Notes under the pieces: generated by a model
Seen by the model: the letters and a program-made list of their open reading frames with translations, nothing else
What the model was told of the DNA's origin: nothing
Database searches by the model: none
Program-made: the position numbers and the translations under genes
From: Rhipicephalus microplus
Lineage: Eukaryota > Arthropoda > Arachnida > Ixodida > Ixodidae
DNA length: 64,000 nucleotides
Reading direction: 5' to 3'
Assembly (NCBI RefSeq): GCF_043290135.1
Contig: NC_134709.1
Coordinates: forward strand, 105,790,145-105,854,144
In this document: positions 1-10,214 of the stretch, in pieces
Layout: every line of letters begins with the position of its first letter
How positions within the stretch are numbered: the stretch's first letter is position 1

Positions 1-340
1 TACGTAATACCAGCAGTGCAGACAATGGCTGAACAATAAATGAAATTATCAAACAAACACAAACGCCTACTCATTATAATGTCGATTCAGTAACGCATAG
101 CAGATATACAGGTCCAGCTTAACACCTAGCATCATTAAACAAAGAGAGGACTGGCATTACGCAAACCAACCTAGTGCATATTCATCCCGGTATGTTGTAG
201 TAGCCAGTAGAAATTGGTACAGTAGAAGTTGGTATGAGACCACAACAAAGGTCGTTTTAACACCGTAGTTGTTCGTTGCCGCTGGTGCTTGTAATCACTT
301 TCGCGTGAAGTAAAAAATGAACAAGCTAAATTAAAAACAC

Positions 341-412
341 TTAGGACTCATGGGATTCAATCCAGAATTCTCTCCATGTCGCTCCCGTGCATTACCACTG
401 AGCCACGCCATT
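341..412 (-). repeat. tRNA-like relic (SINE head or tRNA pseudogene)
   Basis: On the minus strand this reads as a tRNA-like unit. An A-box match TGGCTCAGTGG lies at 395-405 and a B-box-like GGATTGAATCC at 353-363, about 32 bp apart as in a tRNA. A T-run (411-418, plus strand) lies next to it. The acceptor arm does not pair convincingly, so a degenerate SINE head is likelier than a working tRNA gene. Confidence 0.5.
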
Positions 413-2820
413 TTTTTTCATCTGATACAAATTAGGTTTAAGCATCACATAGTCAACAAAATACCTAATGGCGCCTCGAAAAGTACAATAGGCATTGCAA
501 AACAAATCACGCAAAACACCGCGTTCTGAAGGGGTCTTCCAGCAGTGCCTTTCGAGAGCTCTGGATACCAGTACGGCTGCAACTGCAGTTCTTCATCAAA
601 GTCTTCACAGTCTTCACAGTTCCTAAATGTCTGTACAATCATTTGTGGAAAGTTTTATTGCAAAGACGCCATTTTTTCTGCAAACCTGTCTAACACGGTA
701 ATTTTTTCTCAGTCTTCATGCCCAGTCACAAGTGCATCTCAACTGGTATATCATTGCATTTAACAAAGGCATATCAGAGCGCCTTTATAAATGCCATTTT
801 GTTATTGAAACTGTGTTTCAAACGGACCCTAAACAGGCTTCACGTCTGGAAGGAAATGACATTATTAAGAGAAAAAAAGCATGTTGGAACAGCAAACGAA
901 TTACTTCGCATCACACACTGCCAATTGCTTACGAAAAAACAACAATTTTTGTAATAACAAATTCTCTGCCTCTTCGCAGCACTTTCTACTGGTGCTGACT
1001 CTAATATGAAACCTTTTTGTGCATCGATACCCCTCCATTTGAGAAAAGTTCAATAAGCTTAGATACCTGGTCATAAAGGGCTACTACTAAACGAAATTAC
1101 TGATACTTTCATGAAGTCATCCATAAGTGGGCCAACTTGGCCTCTTTTTCCTCGACTCTCCTAGGTGACGGCGATTCCGTAGGCGCAATTTCGTAGGCAT
1201 AACATTGTGAAAAACTTTTTAAGTAAAACACTGACAAATTCCACCATCAGCACTGATATAAAAAGCACCAATTACTTAAATAAACACATAAACTAGAAGC
1301 AGAAGTTATGAGGCTGCGTTTTCGGGTGCCGAAACGAAATTTCTATCAACAAAAGTCTGATCGTCCTCTCCTTCTAATGTGCACATTCCGTATCAAGCAA
1401 GAAACTATAAAACGCTTCTTTTGGACCTGTAGGCAATTTACCAGAGCTCAATATTTTAAGTTAGAGAGTTCTTTAGTGCTATTGAAATAATTTTTCCCTT
1501 CCATAGTTTTGCCTTTTGGAGCATCTATTTCTGGGTTGGCCAGTTCAAACATTTGCATGACTGTTCTTATTTCCCTGAATGAAACCAAACGACTAACAAA
1601 CTAATATAATTTATTATTTTCTCTGTCGAATGATGAGTAACTTTAACTTTATTACTTATGTATGGATTTAGTTATTTAGTTCCTACTGGAAAAATGTATC
1701 GTGTACATATGACTGAGAATCAAATTTTCGCATGCATCTGTATTGTTTTTATTTATAACCTTCAATACTTATTATTTCTATGACATGTTATAAGAAGACT
1801 AAACTGTTCGCCTATCCCTAACCGTGGTTATAGGCCGAGGGAGAACGTGAACAAAAATAAGAATACCTCCCTACAATACAAATAGCATGATGTTTTATGC
1901 CATCATGCGTACCATGTAAGCGTGGCTATAGCAGTGACACAAAGAGTGTTTACAAAAGGCTCTCTAAAAAGGCCGCTCTCCCAGGCTTCTCTGTGACTGC
2001 ACTGCGAGTACCGTGCAGACCAGCCAGTGTTTTGTGAATTATAATTATATATTATGTATATTTATATTCGTAATATATTTGTAGAAAGTGCTAACCTAAT
2101 TATCCGAATGGGAATAAAGGGCGCACATGTTGAAACAAAATTTCTCTGTACTACTTTAAAAAATGTACCAATTACATGCTAATTTTTCTTATAGACATGA
2201 GAAGCCCGCGAAATATGAAAGAATGTCACATGACTCCACGCTAAAACGCAAAAGAAAACAGTGCCCGTAAATAAGATTTCTGTAAATGACCACACTGATA
2301 CTTTTCCACTGTCAGAAGCAGCGTTCCGCCATTGACAAGGCACGGGGCGGGTGATAGCAATGTGTCCCGCTATTCTGCAGGGATTTATTTCGCGTGAGTG
2401 TACATTAAAGTTGTTATCTATATATTTATTCGTATTATCCGTAATATTTGTATTAGCATTATCCGTATTATTGTTCAATCTACATTTCTTTCATTGATAC
2501 TACCTACTTCAAAGTAAGCTGTTTGAGGGCGCCGCAATTCCCATGCATGTTAATGTGCGCAGCAGTCAATTCACGTGTAACATTCCAGATTTTGCTGGTT
2601 GTCTTTATCAACAGGAAAACTAAGCAGGCAATAAGCCCGTCCTTAAAATTAGCACAGTTGAATGTCATTGCAACCTGCGTACATCAACCTTACTGAAGCG
2701 TTGAGAATGATGTGAGTAGTTTTTGTATTACAACTATAACTGTATTCATTTATTTACTCTTCAACAATGAGCAAACTTTCAATGCCTACTACAGTAGTCT
2801 GTAAACAATATGCTTTCGGT
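413..2820. other. No gene recognised
   Basis: AT-rich sequence with only short open frames. A minus-strand frame at 445-642 and a plus-strand frame at 732-998 are open but match nothing I recognise and lack convincing splice context. The stretch near 1940-2020 resembles 27330-27400 (both carry an AAAAGGC...CTCTCCCAG...CTGTGACTG pattern), suggesting a dispersed repeat. Confidence 0.4.
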
Positions 2821-2939
2821 TTGCTTATTGTATTGTCGTTTTGTTTGTTTTATTTTTCATTTTTATTTTATTTAGTACATACTGCAGACCACGTCGTGGT
2901 CTTTGAAGAACGGGCATACATAATTGTACACAAAACCTA

Positions 2940-3162
<223 letters not shown>

Positions 3163-3215
3163 GCAGGCATGGTGGTTGAGTGGCCGTAGCGTTGCATATA
3201 GTCTAGTAGATCCTC

Positions 3216-3280
3216 CGTGAGCAGTCACAACGTGGTTTATTTCGACGTTTCGGCCTAGAGTCTGGCCTTCATCAGGAATA
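3216..3280 (-). ncRNA. Hammerhead-ribozyme-like core in the PLE terminus
   Basis: Read on the minus strand: CTGATGA (3275-3269), a stem II made of two GGCC blocks (3267-3264 with 3255-3252), GAAA (3251-3248), then a short stem III (CGT at 3247-3245 with ACG at 3233-3231) followed by UU at the expected cleavage position (3230-3229). All invariant core bases are present in order. I could not find a convincing stem I, as expected if it is weak or the ribozyme acts as a dimer. PLEs are known to carry minimal type I hammerheads with very short stem III. Activity is not shown by sequence alone. Confidence 0.65.
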
Positions 3281-3307
3281 AAGATACAGTTTGTCGGTGC
3301 TCAGCTT

Positions 3308-4268
3308 TATACAATCTCAAATCAGAGGGCAAAGAAAGAGGGAAAAAATGGGAAAAAAAGAAAAGAAAAGGAAAAAAAAGAAAAAAAGAGAAAAATAATA
3401 CACGGTGGATGCCCCTCGGGTGCCCCCCTTCCACTTTTCCCTCCACTTCCCCCCCATCTCTCTCCCCCCTCTCCCCTTCATCTTTCTGATGTCAGCGGTC
3501 TGTGTATGTTTCCGTTCACTAGCGCATTCCTCCCGATCAGACGGCCCTCCTGGCACTGGCGGTTCGGTGTGGGGCAAAAAAGAGCTTTTCAGGAAGTCCT
3601 AAGTCTTTAACTACTCGGGGTCCTGTAAACAATTCGTCGTAGAAGGACGGGGGCCGCGTATTGTGGCAAGGGCTGGTCAGCGGGCATTTTAGGAAGTTCT
3701 ACGCCTTTAACTACTCCGCGCCCTGTCAACATTTCGTCGTAAAAATAGGGGTGCCCCGTATTGCGGTAGGCTGTGCAAGCGCGTGCAATGCGAATTCCTG
3801 GCCCGCTTCTAAATTACGCGTGTCGTGGGGGCCTCCCGGCTGTGCACATGGTTGCTGTTGGGCATGTCGTGCATGGCACAATTGATTGGGTAGTAAAATA
3901 AAACAGAATACAGACGACAGCTGCACTTAGGAAGAGTAGTTACACTTGCAATTGTTTTAGGTTGTCCAGTGCCCTTCGCAGCTGCAGTGCCGTGAACTCA
4001 GTTACTATTTTCATTGTTGCCGTCATTGTTTTCTAATGCTTTAATTGCTGCAAGTGTACCAGGATTCTCATTTATTCCTCTATCGAGGGTGTTAAATCGG
4101 TGGATAAGGTATGACTCTCGTTGTTCACGTTCTCGATTTGATTTATATCCCGTCTCTAAGAGCGTTACTGATAGTTTGTCGAATGCATGGTCGGGAAGAT
4201 AGAGATGTTTTGATAGAGGTAGACTTGGGGCTGATTTCGCATGGGCTCTGTGATTATTGAAGCGAATC
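3308..4268. repeat. Left arm of a ~970-bp inverted repeat
   Basis: This arm is the near-identical reverse complement of 5493-6463; only scattered single-base differences were seen in the stretches compared. It covers the 3' part of the PLE GIY-YIG frame and the 3' untranslated region. The outer end stops at TATACAATC (about 3308), leaving the hammerhead-bearing terminus outside the duplicated part. Confidence 0.9.
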
Positions 4269-5488
4269 ATAAATGGTGTTTCTGTTTGTCCGATGTACTG
4301 CATACCACACACGTTGCTTTCGAGTAGGTACACCACATTAGAGGAATCGCATGTTAGGTTTCCTCGTATGTTAATCGAAAACTTGGATTGCGTGCTGGTT
4401 GCTTTGTCTGTTTTTCGCATCGCCTTACATACAAGACATCGTGGCTTTAAGCAAGGGCGGCATGAATTATTGGGGGGTGATGTGTGAATTTGGGAGTGGA
4501 CAAGGGTGTCTTTGAGGTTACGTGGTCGTCGGTAAACGACGCCTGGAGCGCATGGGAATGCGCGTTTCAAACGTTCACTTTGTTCCAGAATGTTGTAATG
4601 TCGTTTAAGGATTTTGTTTACATTGGGGAAGTTTGTGCTGTAAGTCAAGCAGAGGTTTGTTCGTTGTGGGTCTTCTCGTGGTGGTCGCTTCAAAAGTAAG
4701 TCTTCACGCTTTAGTTTTCTCGCTTTTTGAACAGCGTCATTAATTACATGTGGGGGGTATTTTTGTTGCTCGAGCATAAGTTTTAGCCTCTGTGAGCTCG
4801 TGTCAAAGTCAGCGTCTCTAGAGCAGATTCGCTTAAACCGGTGAGCCTGGCTGTATGGAATACTGTTTTTACAGTGGCGTGGGCGATCGCTTTGGTAATG
4901 AAGGTATTGTTGTCGATCTGTTGGTTTGCGATATAGGGTTGTAGAGAGCTTCTCTTCTTCTATCGTTATGGTAACATCAAGAAAATTTACGGTAACTTGC
5001 GAGTATGTGTGTGTGAAGTGTATGTTCGGATGTACAGCATTGTAAGTGTCTATAAAGCTGAGAAGTTCGTCCTCGCTGTGGGTCCAAATAAGAAAGATGT
5101 CGTCTATGTATCTTCTGTATAACATTGGTTTCAAGGAACTTTGTGCAAGAAATTCAGATTCTAGCTTTCCCATAAATCTGTTGGCATAATTAGGTGCCAT
5201 TTTGGTGCCCATAGCGGTCCCGCTGATTTGTCGAAAATACTCTTGGTTAAACTCGAATGAATATAATTCGAGGACCATCCTCGTCAATGTTGCAATGGCA
5301 GAGAAATGTGGGGTGTTAGATTGTCTATGGTTTTTGTACATGTTTTGTAATGCAGCTATGCCGTCATCGTGAGGAATATTTGTATATAATGAAGAGACAT
5401 CAAGAGTAACCAAGTACGAGTTTTTCAGCACACAGATACCCGCAATGTCTCGAAGAAAATGTGTGGACACCACACATTTTCTTCCCAT
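3998..5488 (-). CDS. Penelope-like reverse transcriptase with GIY-YIG endonuclease, N-terminally truncated
   Basis: The 496-residue frame encodes the C-terminal majority of a PLE polyprotein that would copy its RNA and nick target DNA. Reverse transcriptase motifs are visible: TLDVSSLYTNIP (28-39), a GTAMGTKMAP block (90-99) and the catalytic YIDD (127-130). A linker with paired cysteines follows (C343/C346 and C351/C354). The GIY-YIG domain follows, with VVYLLES (385-391), MQYIGQT (396-402), R409 and a conserved Glu in the REQRES stretch (about 455-459). No internal stop is seen over 1.49 kb, so the copy is recent or was recently active. The N-terminus is lost at the palindromic junction (5452-5484), and the listed ATG lies inside that junction, so it is not a native start. 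Confidence 0.92.
   Translation of the reverse strand: MGRKCVVSTHFLRDIAGICVLKNSYLVTLDVSSLYTNIPHDDGIAALQNMYKNHRQSNTPHFSAIATLTRMVLELYSFEFNQEYFRQISGTAMGTKMAPNYANRFMGKLESEFLAQSSLKPMLYRRYIDDIFLIWTHSEDELLSFIDTYNAVHPNIHFTHTYSQVTVNFLDVTITIEEEKLSTTLYRKPTDRQQYLHYQSDRPRHCKNSIPYSQAHRFKRICSRDADFDTSSQRLKLMLEQQKYPPHVINDAVQKARKLKREDLLLKRPPREDPQRTNLCLTYSTNFPNVNKILKRHYNILEQSERLKRAFPCAPGVVYRRPRNLKDTLVHSQIHTSPPNNSCRPCLKPRCLVCKAMRKTDKATSTQSKFSINIRGNLTCDSSNVVYLLESNVCGMQYIGQTETPFMIRFNNHRAHAKSAPSLPLSKHLYLPDHAFDKLSVTLLETGYKSNREREQRESYLIHRFNTLDRGINENPGTLAAIKALENNDGNNENSN
5452..5484. repeat. 15-bp inverted repeat at the head-to-head PLE junction
   Basis: GAAGAAAATGTGTGG (5452-5466) and its exact reverse complement (5470-5484) are separated by three bases. 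This perfect hairpin sits where copy A ends. Copy B homology starts eight bases further on, after a short filler. Only the left half belongs to the normal PLE coding sequence, so the right half looks copied during a snap-back or template switch. Confidence 0.9.
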
Positions 5489-5492
5489 TTAG

Positions 5493-5763
5493 GATTCGCT
5501 TCAATAATCACAGAGCCCATGCGAAATCAGCCCCAAGTCTACCTCTATCAAAACATCTCAATCTTCCCGACCATGCATTCGACAAACTATCAGTAACGCT
5601 CTTAGAGACGGGATTTAAATCAAATCGAGAACGTGAACAACGAGAGTCATACCTTATCCACCGATTTAACACCCTCGATAGAGGAATAAATGAGAATCCT
5701 GGTACACTTGCAGCAATTAAAGCATTAGAAAACAATGACGGCAACAATGAAAATAGTAACTGA
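5493..5763 (+). pseudogene. Second, inverted fragment of the PLE GIY-YIG domain
   Basis: This plus-strand frame encodes the last ~90 residues of the same protein as the minus-strand frame at 3998-5488, from IRFNNHRAHAKSA to the shared C-terminus NDGNNENSN. It has a few substitutions (for example HLNLPD for HLYLPD and TGFKS for TGYKS). It lacks the reverse transcriptase and the start of the GIY-YIG domain. The upstream residues of the open frame come from the junction hairpin. Confidence 0.9.
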
Positions 5764-6461
5764 GTTCACGGCACTGCAGCTGCGAAGGGCACTGGACAAC
5801 CTAAAACAATTCCAAGTGTAACTACTCTTCCTAAGTGCAGCTGTCGTCTGTTTTCTGTTTTATTTTACTACCCAATCAATTGTGCCATGCACGACATGCC
5901 CAACAGCAACCATGTGCACAGCCGGGAGGCCCCCACGACACGCGTAATTTAGAAGCGGGCCAGGAATTCGCATTGCACGCGCTTGCACAGCCTACCGCAA
6001 TACGGGGCACCCCTATTTTTACGACGAAATGTTGACAGGGCGCGGAGTAGTTAAAGGCTTAGAACTTCCTAAAATGCCCGCTGACCAGCCTCTGCCACAA
6101 TACGCGGCCCCCGTCCTTCTACGACGAATTGTTTACGGAACCCCGAGTAGTTAAAAGCTTAGGACTTCCTGAAAAGCTCTTTTTTGCCCCACACCGAACC
6201 GCCAGTGCCAGGAGGGGCCGTCTGATCGGGAGGAATGCGCTAGTGAACGGAAACATAAACAGACCGCTGACATCAGAAAGGTGAAGGGGAGAGGGGGGAG
6301 AGAGATGGGGGGGAAGTGGAGGGAAAAGTGTAAGGGGGGCACCCGAGGGGCGTCCACCGTATATTATTTTTCTCTTTTTTCTTTTTTTTTCTTTCCTTTT
6401 CTTTTCTTTTTTTCTTTCCTTTTTTTCCTCTTTCCTTGCCCTCTGATTTGAGATTGTATAA

Positions 6462-6463
<2 letters not shown>
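5493..6463 (+). mobile_element. Penelope-like retroelement, copy B (3' ~970 bp only)
   Basis: Reverse complement of 3308-4268: the C-terminal coding segment followed by the untranslated region with the same purine/pyrimidine tracts (about 6280-6440). It ends at GATTGTATA, directly against an (AT)n tract at 6464-6510. It lacks the hammerhead-bearing terminus of copy A. Confidence 0.9.
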
Positions 6464-6513
<50 letters not shown>

Positions 6514-6525
6514 TATACACACTAA
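6464..6525. repeat. (AT)n microsatellite
   Basis: About 40 bp of pure AT followed by imperfect ATACAC repeats, abutting the end of PLE copy B. With the (TA)n tract at 3055-3160 it suggests the PLE unit entered a TA-rich site. Confidence 0.9.
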
Positions 6526-6599
6526 TATATATATGCCCATACAAACATATTCAAAAGAACTTAACAAAATTGTGATAGAATGCACATAAAAAAATGGTA

Positions 6600-7400
6600 C
6601 AGAAAAGTACATGTCACCCATCGACCATCACAAGTTCTATGGTGGGGGCAGAAAATTCCATTCTGAAATGGTCCGTGGAAAAAAGAAAAAAATATACGTG
6701 CCTGTCCTAGCAAAGATAGGTGTTAATGCACCAGAGTGATGGTGCCGTGTTTGCCTTGTGGAAAGAGGGCTTACATAAGGCGAAGAGTTGATGGTGATTT
6801 TGTGGTCCATTAGATTATGTAAAAAATCCAAGCGGTACTTCTGTCTTCTTGACTCAAGAAAAAGAATCTCATTAGCCAACATTAGCTGTGACGGTGAGTC
6901 TGTAACGTTTGAATTTAGAATAAATAAAATGAACGGACTTTCTTCGTATTCTCTCAAGTTTGTTGATATTAAGCTTAGTATACGGGTCCCAGGCTATGCA
7001 GGCATATTCTAGATTTGGGCGGATATAGGTTAGGTAGGCGAGTAACTTAACGTTTGAAGGAGAATTTCCGAGTTTGTGTCGCACGTAAGCTAGCTTGCGG
7101 AATGCAGCAGAGCATGTGTTCTCAACATGAAGGTTCCAAGATAAATTGGCAGTGAAGGTTACGCCAAGGTATTTATAGCTATCAACTTGTTTTAATGGGA
7201 CATACCCCATTTTGTACACGTGATCGAGGGGATTCTTTTTATGCGCTTTGCGAAGAGAGACTGTTTTGTCGGTATTTGCAGCCGTGCCCCAATTTTCGCA
7301 CCACAAGAATATGTTATTCAAGCTGCAATCTGTTTCCTTCTGATCATCCACAGATTTCTTGCGCTGTGTAGTAATTAAGACATTCTTTTTGGCGCACTAG
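6600..7400 (-). pseudogene. 3' end of a CR1/L2-like non-LTR retrotransposon
   Basis: Two overlapping minus-strand frames (7351-6872 and 6957-6637) together read as the C-terminal part of a LINE ORF2. Present are the region just after the reverse transcriptase catalytic motif (NWGTAANTDKT..., YKYLGVTFTANLSW) and the thumb/C-terminal segment (IRPNLEYACIAWDPYTK). The terminal hydrophobic motif (FPRTISEWNFLPP) closes it. The frame change near 6900 is a frameshift. Endonuclease and catalytic reverse transcriptase regions are absent, which fits the usual 5' truncation. Confidence 0.85.
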
Positions 7401-9270
7401 CTAAAGGCCAAAGGAGGTTAAAAAATTCAAAGAAGGCTATTCATTCAGGTACCATTAAGCTAGTTTATTCATCTTGTAGAGACAAAGAGGTACAGCTGAT
7501 ACAATTCTATTTTTATTTTGAATGATTCATGCTTCAATTGCTTCCGGGTCGACTTATCATATTGCCTTAAAGTAATGCTTGTGAGGTCAAACTGATGAGC
7601 GTATCCACACTTATAACACTGCTGAAAATTGTGCGATAAACACCACAAAATAAATTTGTCTAATTTATTCGAATCAATTGTTTACAGATCTGCCCATCTG
7701 GCCAATATAGGCAGAACAATATAAACACTTCATCACCAAACCGTCAACAACGATCATGACTCAATTGATAGCCTGAATCCTGTGGTTGATTCTATGACCT
7801 TCAATCTGCTTTGTTTGTTGACCTCTGGCTGTATACTCATACGTTCTCAAATCACCCCTAATTAGCTTTGTATGTACTGTAATATACACTCCAACCGCGG
7901 AACCACCAGCAACGTTTTTTCTAGCCATGGAAAAAGGCATGAATGTAAGGTACAAGTGTGACACGTTTTCTTGTTTCCTTTTCAATTAGTTCCTTCTCCA
8001 CGCATAACTTCCAATCGCCCAATCGTTATAACAGAGGTCAGTGTATAGCTGGCTGTGGCTAATGAAATATTATGTCTTAACACACCACTTGCTTCGCAGT
8101 ACAATAGTTGCTCCCATATTTCTCCATGTAACCCATTCAAGTGGTTCCCGTGACAGCACTATCGCGCTATCCTTTCTTTATTTACGCGTATTGAAGTTTC
8201 TGCCTCCCACTTGTGTGTTTGCTTTCTCTGAAAATCCAGCATGTTACTATTGAAGAACAGTAAATGCCTTGCCTACGCACTATATTCATCACCCACACAT
8301 AGTCCTTCCTTTTGCTTCAGCCAAAGAATTGAATACTACGTCTTTCTTCCTTGACTCACTGTGTACTCTTCTGGTGGTTCAAGGCTGCGTCTTTCCTTTA
8401 GATTTTCATGGCTTACTCGTTCTCTTTTATTTTAGGTTCAACCGTTTTCGTAAGCCATCATACTTGTCTCAGATAGGTAAATACTGTTAAGATAGATTAA
8501 TTTGATAGAGAAACTATCACATTCTTAAGATAGTCAAAACGGCGAAAGAAAATAAAACGCTAGGTGTGAGTGAAACATAAAGCGCAGTCACAGCAATACC
8601 TGTTGAAAGACCAGTCAACAGGCTCCAACTTTTTTTTACACCGTCAAAGATGCTCTGCCATTCGTAGAGTAGATCGCAGTAATAAGGTTTTCCGAATATT
8701 GCACTGTTGCGCCCCACTCAGAGTATCCAGGCTCGAAAAAATTACCGCGCTTCTTTCATACGCCTCACCAACCCTTCTTTCACTGCCAGTGAGACTAACC
8801 AGTCGATCGGTGGCTTGACGCAGCACGCAGCTGGTCGATTGGTCTAAACCTGTCACAAAGACGGGATATGCCTTTTACTCCCTGTGTGAAGGTCCCGAGG
8901 TCACGCAATTCTTCACCCTCACAGGGAGGAGAAGGCGTGACTCGTCGTCGTTACTAAATTAGACCAATAAGCAAGCCATGCGAAGATTTGAAACCAGCTG
9001 GAACTGATGTATTCACCACTGTAACTACCGTAATATACCATGTATTCACGAAACTCTTGCTGTATCATGTTGACTAAACAAAAGTACGCATATTTTTATA
9101 GCATTGTTTGTACCTCAAAATTGTTTACTGGTGGTGCGAGAACGGTGTTTCTAGAGCCCGCCATAAAACCTTTGGGGCCACGAATATAAGTACCCATTGT
9201 AATGATAATCTTGGGATGTAGGTAAGCAGCCACTGTGCCATTTTTTGAATTCTGGAAAGAAGCAATAGAT
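7401..9270. other. No gene recognised
   Basis: Short open frames only, on both strands (for example 7985-7761 minus and 8570-8818 plus). None carries a recognisable motif. No SINE boxes or long repeats were noticed. Confidence 0.4.
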
Positions 9271-9276
9271 TGACTT

Positions 9277-9440
9277 GTGGGGTTTAACGTCCCAAAACCA
9301 CCATTTGATTATGAGAGACGCCGTAGAGGAGCGCTCCGGAAATTTTGACTACCTGGGGTTCTTTATGGTGCATTCAGACGACGGACCGAATCCGGATTTC
9401 TCGTGGACGCGGACTGGTAATCCGTGGATGATCCGCCTGC
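9277..9440 (-). repeat. Fragment of the GTTTAACGTCCCAAAA SINE-like family (distal part)
   Basis: Shares GTTTAACGTCCCAAAACCACCAT, the GAGAGACGCCGTAG block and CTGGGGTTCTTTA with fuller copies at 36905-37135 and 53931-54118. It then diverges into unrelated GC-rich sequence, and the tRNA-like head is missing. Confidence 0.8.
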
Positions 9441-9453
9441 AGGCGCATCCACA

Positions 9454-9493
9454 TGACAGCCGGATTAACAGCCGGCTGTTAATCCGGCTGTCA
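9454..9493. repeat. 40-bp perfect palindrome
   Basis: TGACAGCCGGATTAACAGCC (9454-9473) is followed with no spacer by its exact reverse complement (9474-9493). It lies in the GC-rich sequence next to the SINE fragment. It could extrude as a cruciform. Confidence 0.95.
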
Positions 9494-10017
9494 GATTACT
9501 CTCGACAGCAGGTTCGGCGCTCACCTGCGCGCGCTGAAAGCAGACCGGTTTGAGAGTATTCATCAGGAATGCCCGCAAGAAGCGACGCTTTACTGCGATG
9601 TCTGTCGTGTTGTGACAAATGAACGAGGAGTGTTATTCTTTCAGGAGAAAAGGGAGTTGTTGGCAGAATGTTCTTTCAACTACATTGTTCCTCACTTGTA
9701 GAACTTCTGAACACGTCTCCCATCCTTTTTTTAGAAGCGGCACGTCGCCGGTTGTAGAATTTAGAATATTTCACCACCATGACAGCTAAGAATCTCGCGT
9801 GTCAAACGACGGCGGCGACATTTCCCGAACCACCAAAGTGATTTCTGCGTATTTGATCACCTGAGAACAAAGCCCTCCGGAAACTAAGTAACCCATGCTC
9901 AAGCGTAGATGATGCCGACCAGTCATGCAGCTATTCGCGAGCCATGGAGGACATGCCGCGAGCAGACGAAAAGTGTACTGGTTGCCAGAAACCCCGAGCT
10001 AATCCGCTGAAGTATCG

Positions 10018-10177
10018 GCTTCCCCCCGCCAGAATCCCGATGTGAGAAACAGGTTGCGGTCATCCGTCCGCAAGCCCCGTGGATGAGTCGCGGACGAGGG
10101 GAATCGCTAATGTGAGGCCACGTGACGCGCCGTCCGTCCCGCCACATCCGGATTCGGTCCATCGTCTGAATGCACCA
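10018..10177 (+). repeat. Inverted relative of the 9366-9450 sequence
   Basis: The end of this stretch (about 10145-10177: GGATTCGGTCCATCGTCTGAATGC) is the reverse complement of 9367-9400, and GC-rich sequence further in also resembles it. It is cut off exactly where the RTE (CAT)n tail begins, so the RTE inserted into or next to an older repeat. Confidence 0.65.
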
Positions 10178-10179
<2 letters not shown>

Positions 10180-10208
<29 letters not shown>

Positions 10209-10209
10209 A
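10180..10209. repeat. (CAT)n tail of the RTE element
   Basis: Ten CAT units (GATGATG on the element strand) directly follow the RTE stop codon and a ~5-base spacer. RTE-clade LINEs typically have very short 3' untranslated regions ending in such simple repeats. Confidence 0.95.
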
Positions 10210-10214
10210 CCTGA

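Larger units (their letters stand above)
3165..5488 (-). mobile_element. Penelope-like retroelement, copy A (5'-truncated)
   Basis: Minus-strand element holding, in order, the reverse transcriptase and GIY-YIG reading frame (5488 to 3998), an untranslated region with long purine/pyrimidine tracts (about 3320-3480) and a hammerhead-like motif near its 3' end. A second copy of its last 970 bp lies beyond its 5' end in the opposite direction, so copies A and B meet head to head. Penelope-like elements (PLEs) are known for partial, tandem or inverted copies and for hammerhead motifs in their terminal repeats, and this matches. The N-terminal part of the protein is missing, so this copy is not autonomous. 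Confidence 0.9.

Noticed and set aside
6119..6544. 141-residue minus-strand ORF
   Set aside because: Runs through the AT tract and the purine/pyrimidine-rich PLE untranslated region; no motif, and antisense to PLE copy B.
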